From positions 5,561,001-5,625,000 of the forward strand of contig JBBMOA010000004.1 of assembly GCA_037954235.1 (NCBI GenBank): a DNA stretch of 64,000 nucleotides, written 5' to 3'. Below the pieces are notes generated by a model that saw only the letters and a program-made list of their open reading frames with translations, was not told the DNA's origin and ran no database searches. Below, piece after piece: positions 1 through 10,864 of this stretch. Each line of letters starts with the position of its first letter. The stretch's first letter is position 1. The position numbers and the translations under genes were made by a program. Origin of the DNA: Aulostomus chinensis. Its lineage: Eukaryota; Chordata; Actinopteri; Syngnathiformes; Aulostomidae.

Positions 1-135
1 GCCGGCTCCTGATGTGTGACGACACCGACATATTTAACACCTGCTTTGTTTTTATCAATCCTGAATGAACACGTTTGCTTGAAGTTGTTGAAAGGAGCAT
101 TTTTGATCATTTTTGCAACTGTTTTCTCAACACAG

Positions 136-3100
136 CCCAAATCACAAGATGGTTCTGAAACTGAAGCAGACAGACTCACCAGGCGCTCTCCATGGTATGT
201 ACCGGCGTGTGTGTGCTGCGTGCATCTTCAGGTTGCTGTAACCTGGATTGTAATCCCAGATTCAGTCTGTGTGTGGAGGGAAGAGCAATTACAGTACCAG
301 GATTGTCTGAGTGACCCTGCTGTAACACACCAGTTGTGGCTGTGTTGTACTTGATCAAGCCAGGAGCTTGTCTGATTCCCTGAGGAGTGTTTTTGGTGTC
401 ATGCCCCTGTTTGTGTGTGTGTGTGTGTGTGTGTGCGTGTGTTTGTGCGCGTGATAATGGTGGTTTTCAGGAGTGTGACAGGGAAGAGCATGGCACGTCC
501 ACCTCTAAAACGCTTTATTAGCTCTGCTGCCTGGGTTGACACTGAAGAGCCCTCTCTCATGATGAAGGGGTAAGAAAAGCCAGGGGGGAGGATTCTGCAT
601 CGCACGAGTCCTCACAGACGGATGCATGAAGATGGCCGCTCACTGGTCTGACACGCACCATCTGTCCAACAAATCATCAAATCCAGACTTTTCACTTCAA
701 CTTGATACAGAAACGCGCGTGTAACGAGGGCCGTTTGTTTCTCCTGGGAGTTTGAGATGATCTGCCTTCAACTCCTAATATATATTTCACAGAAGTAAAG
801 CAATTAATGCAAAGAGATGAAACCAAATTCAAGGCAAAGCGATGTTGCTGTTGAGTGACTGCAGATGTCAGCAGGAAATGCGTACGTGAACCAAGTGTAG
901 AACAACGTCACGATAGCTGTTTTATCCTTGAAGAGCAGGAAGAAGCAGTGGTGACGACCTCAAACTACACAGCAGCCATCTTTGATGCATCTGGTCACAT
1001 TTGTCCTTCCTCGGATCCGGCATGCTTTGTTTTCTCCTTGTAAAGCTGAAAGAGAGACTGTGGACTCTTGGCACCGTGTAGCGTTCAGATATTTGAACAA
1101 GACAAAACCAAAATGAAGGCCTAGATGACACAAATCAAGAATATTTTATACTCTAAATATTTGGAAGGTTGTTATAACAGCTCATCTAACATGGGACGGT
1201 GTTGATGTCAGGAGGAATGCATTCTGTTGCTGAGCTCGCTTTCATCAGGAATCCTCAGTTTGCAAAGCTGATGGTTGTGACGTACGTAGTTGGTCAGCTG
1301 TTGGGCCGTGAGATGCTTTCAAGTTCACCCGCTTTTTTTGAGTGGAAAATGATTTTTTTTTTAGTCAAGTTGAATGGGTGTGATGGAAAGATGTTTAAAT
1401 CATTTAAGTTTGTAAAGGTACTGAAATAATAACTGATTAGTTCGATGAGATCCATCTTAAACAGCATCATCAGTGCAGGAAGCTGAGATTGGTCAGTCAG
1501 GTTTGGGGTCTTTTCACCTTTACTGGCTCTGGGCCATTGCAAGCGCCGACTCGAGGATTCTTTCGTCTCTGCTTGGTTTGGCTGCATATGCATGAAATGT
1601 GCATGTGCACGAACCAAAGGTGTATGGTAACGCAGCTGTGCTCGACCATGAATGTGCAACTGAACAGTGTGATTGAATGCCTGACCCACGCGTGCCCACA
1701 GGACGGCCCGTGACACCACCGAGCGCCAGTCAGCCGACGAGCAGAAGGAGGAGCCTGAGGCAGAGAGGAGGAGGTCCAGTCTCAGTGAGCTGGGCAGCAA
1801 ACTCACCTCCCTCATTCTGCCCCTCAAGATGTTAGTCCCACTAAATACCCACCGCTCGCCTACTGCAGGAGTGGTGCTACAAGGCTCGCTGCACCACGGA
1901 AGAGTTCATCATCAGGTTCCACGTCTGTCTGGAGGCCACTGATGAGGAGCTGCTGCTCTGCAGCAGAAATCCTCTGCAGTGTCCTGTTTTAAAACATGAT
2001 CTGGATTTTCTCTCTGGTCTCACTAAATGAGGCATACAGAGGATTTACTCTAAATTCTTGATCTTCCAATTATCTTTTTCAAGACAAAATCAGACACGCC
2101 AACAAACGTGTAAGAATTCCTGAGCTGTAACAGTTTGATGGTTAACTCAATCATGAAATTTAATATGAAAGAAGCTCGTCATGTTTAACAGTGAGTGATG
2201 ATGCGCTCCTCCTCGATGATGAAGCGCTTTCATGATGAGGGTGTGTTCTTTGCTCCTGGGGAGAAATGAACTATTTCCTTCAGCTGTTAACTGACTTGAG
2301 ATCAGTGTATGTCAGCATGAAGCTTAATTTTGGAGGTTTTTGTTTCATGCATGGATCTCAAGTGCTGCTGTGGCCCGTGCACCGCATGTAGCCCAGCCAC
2401 CAGCTGTCATCACTAACACGTTGCATCACCTCAGCAGCTCAAACTGCTATGCCTGGATGTTTCTATGTTGTTGTGGGGCAACAGCATATTTCCTGCTAGT
2501 GAATTATGTGTTCTCAACTGTCCTTTCCTTCTTTTCCTCCCTCCACATCGCACAGGAGTCAGGATGAGCTCTTTGTAATGCTGTAAGTGTGTAGGGAGGA
2601 GCTTGTGGTTTCTTTCTGAAAATAATCACAATAAATGCTTGCACAAGGCCTGGATCCATCAGGTAGGCGTGCCAGTGACAGGCAGAACCCTTGTCAGCTG
2701 CTTTTGTCTCGCCACGTTCACGCCAATCTCTCCTAATCCTGCTGCTGACAGCTTTTGATTATGCTGATGCAGATCATGTGAATCATGTGGTTTGGCATCT
2801 TTGAGATATATTAATGAAAGCCAACTCCAGCTTGCACCAAGCTACAGTTAATTCACAGCTCGCCATCCTTTAGTTACCACAAATGAGCAACTATCTCATG
2901 CCCCTGAGGTACTGGGATGCTGTCTCTCATCATGAGGTCATTTATGGTAACTGGGCCACTCTCTTGCTTTATCTGCTAGAATTTTACATCTCAGGTCCAC
3001 ATTCCTCCCACCTCATACACTAACAGCTCCCCCTCCTCCCTCCAGTCCAAGCCCCTCGTCCAGCCCGATGTCTACAGACGCTGCCAGGTCCCAGTCTCTG

Positions 3101-3585
3101 TCCCACAGCTTGACTTCCTCCCGGGCGGCGGCGGCGGCAGTAGCCCGAGGCAACAGGGGGCTGTGGCTGTGGTTGGCCATGGTGGTGGTGCTAGCAGGTA
3201 GACTGTGTTTCTGCTCCTGTGGTTCAACAAGTCGCTGAAGTAAAACTGAATGACGTATTCTTTTGAGGATGCACCTTCTGTGTGTAAAGCTTGTACTGAT
3301 GTGCATTGTTGATCTAATTCTCATGCATCCCTCTGTGTTCGAGCAGATAAAGATACTCATATATGACTTTACCTCCAACTTGTTGGAGATGTAGACAGTT
3401 AACAGTGTTAATATTAATAACGACCTGCTGGTCCCCTCACAGGTCTCCTGGCACTGCTGGCCAGCCTGGTGATGCAGCCAGCAGTTGATGCAGCCCCTGT
3501 GGGGACCGGGGACTCCTGGATGACCATCCAGCAGCTGTTGTGGCCCTACACAGGGCTACGGCACAATGGACAGCCCCCCGTCTAG
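136..3585 (+). CDS. irag2: irag2 (lrmp/Jaw1), 3' end of gene: C-terminal exons with tail anchor
   Basis: Four phase-compatible coding exons are visible: 136-194, 1702-1830, 3046-3197 and 3443-3585 (TAG stop). The gene starts upstream of the window. Exon 2 encodes a basic/serine block (RRRSSLSELGSKLTSLILPLK region) typical of the IRAG/LRMP family. Exon 3 is serine-rich with an alanine run and leads into a hydrophobic segment that continues in exon 4 (about 22 residues, LWLWLAMVVVLAG then LLALLASLVM). This is a single C-terminal membrane anchor. The lumenal tail ends in PPV, like KASH peptides. Jaw1/LRMP is an ER and outer-nuclear-membrane tail-anchored protein that modulates IP3 receptors, and the zebrafish orthologue is needed for pronuclear congression; this is family knowledge. 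The paralogue irag1 (mrvi1) has a similar tail, but the neighbours dnai7 and etfrf1 match the human IRAG2 locus. The first listed exon is the least certain and is supported by splice phase. Confidence 0.8.
195..1701 (+). other. irag2 intron
   Basis: This stretch lies between the two first visible irag2 coding exons. It holds a short (GT)n tract at about 411-438 and no other coding exon that I can support. Open frames in it lack splice sites of matching phase. Confidence 0.5.
1831..3045 (+). other. irag2 intron with an unexplained open segment
   Basis: This is the intron between the RRSSL exon and the serine-rich/anchor exon. A reading frame from about 1870 to 2030 stays open, follows a ctactgcag acceptor-like site and reads like protein (EWCYKARCTTEEF...). 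It has no good donor and does not fit the phase of the flanking exons. The rest shows nothing recognisable. Confidence 0.4.
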
Positions 3586-4472
3586 CCCCTGACATCTGGG
3601 GTGGGTGGTGCTACGGCCATCAGCCCTCTGCAGAGAGACAGCAGTGTACCCGTCTGGAGCGGAGGCTGTTTGGATGTTTACTGGTGCCTGAAGCTTCCTA
3701 GACAGACTCTCACTGACAGCACAGGTCAGCCGGCCTCAGGGGACAATGAACCCCAGGAGGATTTTATGCATTACATAACGTTTGCTGTTTTAGTTAGTCT
3801 GAGTGTGTATGCGTGTCTCTTTTTAAAAGAAGCAGCAGACAAAGGAAGTGGCAAAGATATCTGTCATGGTTGGTGACGCTTCCTGGACTAAGAATCTGTA
3901 TGATCAGGTTTGATGGGTCGTCGGGACACAACAATGCAACACTGACCAATCATGGCAACGTCATCAGAGCTGATCCACTAAATCACATGATGGGCCACAG
4001 CGCACTTTCCCATGGACCATGGCTTTTTAAACACATTTCATGCATGTGAGGCTGCGAGGGACCTGCTGGTCTTTTAATGAACTCCGATTCCTCTCCTCTT
4101 TGGCTACAGAGGATTTTATAACTTAAGTCTGTAAACACTGGTAATAAAAGTTTTAAGTGTTTTTGAATCATATTTATGAGTTTATTAGTTTTGAGTGGGG
4201 ATATGTGAATATTTTTATGCTACAATTTCACATTACAGTCTTAACACCAAAGGTTGTTTTTTTTTCCCATTTTCATTTGTTTTTGCTGTGGTTGTCACCG
4301 TTTTCAACTTCACACTCTTTTGTAAGTTCCAAAGAAGATGCTTGAACCTTTGCATAAATAAAGTAGTCAATTCTACGATAGAGGATGTGTGGTGGTGTGT
4401 ACATCCAAACAATTCCCATTGTTCAAAGTCGCTCCAATGAGTGTGAGAGAACACAGTCGGTTTCCCTCAAGT
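3586..4472. other. Convergent 3' UTRs of irag2 and dnai7
   Basis: No coding exon is seen. A plus-strand AATAAA lies at 4143-4148 and fits the irag2 poly(A) signal. A minus-strand AATAAA (plus tttatt, about 4181-4186) fits the dnai7 end. If both are used, the two transcripts overlap or abut tail to tail. A second plus-strand AATAAA lies near 4356. Confidence 0.55.
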
Positions 4473-7400
4473 TTATGAATAGCTCAGTGGTCTGGTGGCG
4501 CACAGCAGACTCTGGACTGTGTCAGCAAAGAGATGGTTGCAGGTTCTGGTCCGAGCGAGTCCTTCAGCACTCACGTCGTCCCGCAGCATGTGGATGAAGG
4601 TGGAGTGGAACTCACTGCCAGGGGAATGAGTTGGGGAGAAAGACTCGCTCACCTCTGTCATCTCCAGCTTCTGACTCCGCTCAGCACCCAGCAGGTAGAG
4701 ACTCCACCGGCCCTCAGGGACCGAGTCGGGGCCGTGGTGCTCACACACCTGCAGAGAGGAAGGTCAAAGGATGCTAGTGAGAGCTCCTCTGGTTTTATCT
4801 CTTGTCTAAATACTAAACGTGCAGGCTCCCAGTATTCTTTCCTATCAGTGTACCATTACAGTTTCCTCCTTCCTCGGGCTGTCTGGCTTCTGAGTGTAAA
4901 TGTCAGATCTGCTTGTGTGGGTGGCACTGCGAAGTTATGTGCTTGTGAGGTTGCCAGTGTGGAACTAACAGTTGGTTTGAATCAGCCTCCCCTACCGGGC
5001 ATAGCGAGGGGGGGGTAGCGTTCTAAATCCAACTGTTGTATCTGTGGCTGAGAGGAAATCACCTGCATGATGAGATGCTCAGAGCCACATTTGCTATTCC
5101 ACCTGCTCCATGAGAAGGCACAAGCAGAGGCGAGCAGGGCCATCTGTTCGTAGGCAGCGTGTTCTGTAAGAGGGTCCTGAAGAGGCGAGAAACCACACAA
5201 CGTTCTTAGAACATGTGGGGAACGTGGACTAACACTTCAACAGCTCTGTGTTGATGCCGGCATGTTTGAGAGTTTTAGCCCCAAACTGGAGTGTGAGGAG
5301 CTCACCTTGCCACTGCTGGGGACGTACTGGTCAGTGTACTCATTGACAAAGACGTTGACTCCAGCGTGGCGCATGGCCCTCTGCAGGGTGGGAGCACTCA
5401 TCCACGTGTCTGCCAGGTGACGGAGGCCTGCGTGTGCCACTGACTGCAACATGCACTGGTTGCCCTGTTTGGTAGAACAGAAACTAGTTGGAGCAGTCAG
5501 ACGTCATGTGGTGGTCGTCCTTCTGTTTTGTCGTCCTACTCTCACCTGGATCTTGATGCTGAGGTCCATGAGCGCTCCATTGAAGCTGAGGAGAGCAGAG
5601 TCTGGGCCAAGAGGCCGGAGCTCCCAGCTGCGGAACGGAAGGTTGGCGTACGTTTTCTGCATCAGCACAAAGGTGTGGAAGGAGTCCATCTTGAGGGAGA
5701 TCTTTGCCGCCGCCTCATCATAAAAGACCTGAGTGAATCCGTCCATCCTCCACTGCTTCTCTGGGTGACAAACACCATTTCACTGACTTTCTGTTCCCCT
5801 CCTTTACTGTCCAGCATGTGTTGCTCTACCTGCAGCATCCCAACGAGCCACTTGAGGAGTCTCCAGGAACGCGACAGAGTCTGGCAGCGTCACTGACACC
5901 CCAACAGGGGGGCAGCTGGGGGCCTTGACATCTGAGTGGGACTTCTCTGTGGGGTACTGGAACACCTGTAATCCTGTGCTCAACACCTGGAAACCATGGA
6001 AACATGGAGGTCTGAAATGTGAAGTGCTGCTGCTGTCAGCTCTGGAACATTGAGGCACTTCTCCATTCACCTGTCTGATTTCCCAGCTATTGACATGAGA
6101 AGGTTGTGGTGGAAGCTGGAACAAGTCAAAGTAGAAGACCCCGCCCACAGCCGTGTACTGCATCACATCCACCACCGGGTCCACCGCCTTTGGGGGTGGG
6201 GAGGGGCTTGAGTCAATCTCAGCTGAAAGAAAAGAGAATCATTAAAGGTAGAATGAGTGAGAGGTCATGAGTTGTGTGTGATGTCACAAGACCTCACTGA
6301 CTCAATACTGACATTGCTACAACATGCCCCGCCCCTTTATCCTGTTAAGGTGCTTGTACCTCCCAGTGCTTCCATCTGAGTTTGTATCTGGCTCTCTCCG
6401 CCCTCCTCAGGCTCAACGCTGTTTGTTGACTGAAGACTGGCTGCACTCTGGAAGACACACACACACACACACACACAGCTTAAAACATTCCACAGGACCT
6501 CAATGAATTTTAGCTCAGCACTTCTCTTACTATTGTCTCCTTCCCTTCAAGCACTTGGATGGACTTCACTTCCTCATCTGCATTCTGCTGCTGTGTGGTG
6601 ATGTCATCTTTCACCTCCCCCTCCTTGTTCGTCCCCTGCTCAGGTACATCTACCTCCATGCCCCCTGCAAGAGACCTGTGACCAAACAGAGATCTCAGTA
6701 TGCCTACATTACTGCCACTGTATGAGTAATCAAAGGGGAGAGTGGGACGAGGACCTGTGGCCACCAGTTCTCTGGTGAGTCATCTTGGCCAGCGGGGACA
6801 GGTGGTCGTAGCGTGTATGGAGGCTTCGTACAGCTATGTCGCTCACAGCCAGCTGCTTGGGAAGCTCAAAGCTCACACCTGCCTCTGCAAAGCTGAAAAC
6901 TGCAAACCTGGAAGAGAAAGTTGGAGGACAACATAGAGGACAGAAACTGAATCGCCAGCTTGCTGAGTCCTTGTTTAGCTGCTTGCAGTGCTGGCATCTA
7001 CCGTCAGTAATTACAGGGGCTAAAGGAGGCAAACGCACACCTTGGATTCTTCTTGAGGTTGGCCCACAGACACAGTGTGACGTTGTCGTCCTTCACCACA
7101 GTCTGCATGTTCCCCGTCTCAATGTCCATGTTGGCACTGGCATCCTGTGATGGATGACACCACAGAGAGTAAACTGAGTGTAATTGTAGGCGTACACATG
7201 TTGAAGTTACAATGTGAGGCAAAGTTGGTTCTTGCACCTTCAGCATCTGCTCAGTGCTGAGGAGGAGTTTAGAGTGGATCAAGTCCTGCAGGTTTAGGTG
7301 AACCTCCTGGTACCACGGGCCCACTTGGGGATCATCTGTAGCCTGATTCTCCAGCTCCTCAAGCAGCTGACAGGGACACAATCTATTTAGTATCACTGGG

Positions 7401-9364
7401 ATAATGGGGATAAAACGTGTTCACATTAAATTTGTATTTACGAGTGCAGTGCCTGTTGTTTGAAGGGCCAAGTGACATCACACCAGTCCTTTATTCATAA
7501 CAGATCTGCCACCAACAGTCTCGTCATAATTAATCTCGTTCCCACAGCTCTCCTTATCTGATCAAGAGCTGCAGAGTAGCAGACGCAGCACAGACCTCCA
7601 GGGCGGCGCCACACTTCTCCAGCACAGCCGTGATGTCGACCGCCGGGTCATCTCTCCATAACGTGATATACGTGTTCACATTCCGCTGGTCCGTCAGGTC
7701 TGGTTTGCCATCACACCGTAAGTACCTCTCCCACTGCACGAAAAACAAACTGTCATCGTCACCAAAGCGGCTTTGCAGGCGTTTCTGCCCGAATGAGAGC
7801 TTCTCCGTGTCAGATTACGGTTGCTAAAAATAGCTCTGCTTTTGATGTGTGTGTTTAAAAAGTGCTTCTCATTCCTGTTTTGTTTTCAAGGTGCTAAACC
7901 TCCCACACCTTGGCTTTATTCAGAATATCAGTTTTCCATTTGGTCACTGCAGTACGATTCTCCTCCAGTAGATGGCGGAGTTCGCTCAGCTCCTCGGGTC
8001 TGCGCTCTCTATCCTGTCAGCAGAAGAAAACGCAGCACACTGAAAAGAGCCCAGGAGCTGCTCTTCCGACAGCAAACAGTGATTTCCACTCCGACAGAAA
8101 CCCCCCGGCAGTTCGAGAGGATTATTTGCATGGTGGTTTATATCCTAGACACCCACTTGTAACTCAAGTCTTTCCAGCTCCTGCTCTTTTTTCTCTTGTT
8201 CCAGCTGCTCCCGCTCTTGTCTCTCCGTGCGTTGCCGACTCTCCTCTGTAAACCAAAAGCACCAAACCATCAGTTTCCCACAGTTCTCACTTGTTGCCAG
8301 ATCAGATGAGTAAAGAGGGATCCGCAGGCTGACCTTCCTCCCTCTGCAGCCGATCCTCCTCCTCTTCTTGCTGCAGCTTGGATTTCTTAGCCAACTTACC
8401 TCCTTTTTTGTTTGCCTGGAGTGTTAAAAACGAAGAAATCAGCAAAGAAAGTTCAGAGGGGATTCGTGGCTGTCGAGGGCAGGGACAGTGACTGCTAGCT
8501 TCTCTACCTGGTGGTAGACAGTATCTCTGATTGTGCAGTTGCTGAACAGTGAGCTGACTGTCTTTCTCTCATACCTTTGCTTTCTTGCTTGGCTTTCATT
8601 CACAGGAGAAAACACGGAGAAAGAGAAGCAGGAGACATGCGCACGGCGCGGGATTTAGGAAGAGAGAAGATTGTTATGATGTAGCAGAGGGTTCATAACA
8701 TCTTAAGAATATTCCAGTGCCTGTGCTCATACCTTCCCTCTCTTGGATGATTTCCACAGGAGAAAATATGGAGATGCAGAAACAGATGGATTAAGCAAAC
8801 AACAGGATTTAGGAAAAAAGGAAGAAAGTAGGATTCTACTCCACGCCTGCTGGTGTGGCGCATCGCTTATGATTCATAACGAGGTGATAAGAATATCGAG
8901 GTGGCTGCCTTTTGCTCATACCTTTGCTTTCTTTGGTGGCTTTCATTCACAGGGGAAGACATACAGATACATGAGAGAATATTAAAGACGAAGATACAGG
9001 ATCAGAAATAAGAGGAAACAAAAATGGAGCGTTTAGGCTCCTGACAGTCAGAGTGCAGGGTAAAGACAGTAGATTTAAGGTCTTTACGGCTGCCTTGGTT
9101 CAGGCCGGACATTTGGTTCACTGTAAAGGAGGGATGCACCCGACAGAAGTGGACCAACATTAAGTTGATCAATTACAGCTGTGTTTAATAAAAGTGGAGA
9201 AAAACAGGCCTACGGAACCTCCCGCTAGCGAAGCAGCTCATTGTGATGACGTGACAGTATTTCGTATCTCTCACGATTTTTGATGTTTCATAACAAAAAG
9301 AGGTGAGTTTACGGGGCCAAACAGTTTTTGAAAACTAAAAAGTAATTGATTAAAAACTCACCAT
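4473..9364 (-). CDS. dnai7: dnai7 (casc1), axonemal dynein-associated intermediate chain 7
   Basis: The coding exons, 5' to 3' on the minus strand, are 9364-9362 (ATG only), 8939-8922, 8592-8575, 8415-8334, 8245-8157, 8013-7909, 7733-7596, 7366-7238, 7144-7041, 6907-6755, 6675-6531, 6447-6360, 6222-6071, 5986-5830, 5760-5546, 5464-5306, 5176-5063 and 4748-4473. They total 2,145 nt (714 aa); human DNAI7 is about 716 aa. The N-terminus is lysine-rich (PPKKAK, PSKKAK), followed by a charged Glu/Arg coiled coil. Next come the CASC1 N domain (WERYLRCDG, VKDDNVTLCLWANLKKNPR, SDIAVRSLHTRYDH), an acidic linker, and the C domain (GGVFYFDLFQLPP, SWELRPL, DTWMSAPTLQRAMRHAG). The end, RPLSYS, matches the family C-terminus. 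The protein works in motile cilia, in dynein-arm assembly or anchoring. It is head to head with etfrf1. The micro-exons are the least certain part. Confidence 0.88.
8560..8990 (-). repeat. Tandem triplication of a micro-exon module in dnai7
   Basis: Three related copies occur at about 8560-8650, 8720-8820 and 8910-9000. On the minus strand each carries a block ending in a gtatgag donor and preceded by a cacagg/tcctgtg-rich stretch. Copies 1 and 3 keep an AG acceptor and an 18-nt exon (8575-8592, PSKKAK; 8922-8939, PPKKAK). In the middle copy the aligned acceptor is lost, leaving at best a 9-nt exon (8733-8741). The copies also share flanking ttcataac/taagaatat words, so the period is roughly 160-190 bp. 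Confidence 0.65.
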
Positions 9365-9688
9365 GGCACCGAAAACGCCAGAGCGTCGAGTAACTATGGA
9401 AACGCGCACGCGTGCGCAGTCGTCTGTTTGTATTTGCGACATAAAAATCGGCGTACGGCTTGTTTTTGCGGACACGAGCTGCTCGCTAACTGTCACTGAG
9501 GACAAAGTGACTCGGGGTCGTTTTTTTATATACATAATTAATGCTCGATTATATCCAATCAACAACACGAGACATGTAAGTCGGTGCTAGCTAGCAGAAG
9601 CGAACTCCTCAGTCTCGGAGCTCCCTCCTGGTCCTGTTCACTTTCTCCTTTTGTCGTTCCAGAAGTGCCACTCTTTTTTCTCTCTCAC
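9365..9688. promoter_or_regulatory. Bidirectional dnai7/etfrf1 promoter region
   Basis: The dnai7 start codon (9364) and the etfrf1 start codon (9689) face away from each other across 324 bp. The interval is CpG-containing and holds both 5' UTRs. An imperfect RFX X-box-like palindrome (GTAACTATGGAAAC) lies at 9390-9403, next to a CGCACGCGTGCGCAG GC-rich element. X-boxes drive ciliary genes such as dnai7. Factor binding is inferred from the motif only. Confidence 0.5.
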
Positions 9689-10026
9689 ATGGCCAACCGC
9701 TTGAGAAGCGAGGTTTTCAGGCTTTATAAAAATGTAAGTGTGTGACGACAGTGACCCTCAGTGTGTCACCTCTCTCCTGAGGGTTTGTAAATGTGCCTCT
9801 TGTCCCCGCTCAGCTGCTGTACCTGGGCCGTGACTACCCCCAGGGGAAGGCGTACTTCAGGGACCGCCTGAAGACCGCCTTCATGAAGAATAAAGACGTG
9901 ACAGACCCCGAGAAGATCAGACAGCTGGTGGCCCGGGGGGACTTCGTCATCAAGGAACTGGAGGCCCTTTATTTCCTCAGGAAATATCGAGCCATGAAGA
10001 AGAGGTATTATGATACTGAAAAATGA
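9689..10026 (+). CDS. etfrf1: etfrf1 (lyrm5), electron transfer flavoprotein regulatory factor 1
   Basis: Two coding exons, 9689-9733 and 9814-10026, encode 85 aa (human is 88-90 aa). The protein starts MANRLRSEVFRLYKNLLYLG and keeps the LYR-family leucine/tyrosine/basic pattern. A three-helix body follows with the conserved DYPQGKAYFRDRLK, KNKDV and ELEALYFLRKYRAMKKRYY blocks. LYRM5 is a small mitochondrial LYR protein that binds electron transfer flavoprotein and promotes loss of its FAD, lowering ETF activity. The donor is AAT/GTAAGT and the acceptor is cgctcag. The 3' UTR carries AATAAA near 10421. The gene lies between dnai7 and slc5a8; in human it sits between DNAI7 and KRAS, so KRAS is missing from this side. 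Confidence 0.93.
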
Positions 10027-10864
10027 GAGCACGCTTCCAAAAAGTGCAGCCTCTGAATTATTCACCGATTCAGTGTTACACTCCTAGCAGTCACCATCAA
10101 AGATCAACTACCACTGAAAAGGAAACTCTTACAATAAGGGATCTAACAAAATGTGATTTATACTTTTTATACACACGCCAGCGATTCAAATCTCAAGTAT
10201 GACTTTGTATTGGGGTTTCCTGCGATGGGGGGATGAGCGATCAGGCCCAGAAGCATTACATCACTTCATGAGTTAAACGTGCGGGAGGCAGTCTGATGTT
10301 ACCAGCTGTGATATATATTTATTCTCAGTGAGTATTTTTGTAAATGCGGGTCAGAGTTCTTGAAGACTGAATGTCCGTGAATGTGTCATTGCACTAAACG
10401 TCATCTAAGCTCAGTGTTGAAATAAAGTCAGTGAATCATCACCTGTGTCATCATATCGGGAGCTCACCAACACGGCGCCGCTGCAGATGCTCCCTTTTGT
10501 TTAACCTTTCATTGATTTCCGTCACCGTGCTGTGGCAACCGTGCGTCCTCATAGTTGAGAGACCATTTTAAAAAGGCTTCAATTAAAAAAAAAATCAAGC
10601 CACAACCAAGCAGGTCTCATTGTCCCGGTCAGCTTCGTGTTTGCAGAGAGACATCAGAGATGCATAGCAGTGATTATGTACTGTCGCTGCTATGAAACCG
10701 GCTCCTCAGGCTGGGGGGGAATCAACAGCCAACAAACCTAACTGCTGTACAAATAGTTTTTATTCTGTGTCGCAGTCATTTGTAGTGAATCATGCCTTTT
10801 CTTTAACTCCTTCGTCAACATTGAAAGATTCCACTCATAAGTAAGAGCAAACGTTCCCTCCGTT
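10027..10864. other. Convergent 3' UTRs of etfrf1 and slc5a8
   Basis: No coding exon is seen. AATAAA at about 10421-10426 (plus) is the likely etfrf1 poly(A) signal. Plus-strand tttatt at about 10758-10763 gives AATAAA on the minus strand and fits the slc5a8 end. The two tails would leave a gap of roughly 300 bp. Confidence 0.6.

Noticed and set aside
4480..4565. tRNA-like A- and B-box wording (TAGCTCAGTGG, GGTTGCAGGTTC)
   Set aside because: The minus strand here is the conserved last exon of dnai7 ending in RPLSYS. No tRNA cloverleaf was found, so I treat it as coincidence.
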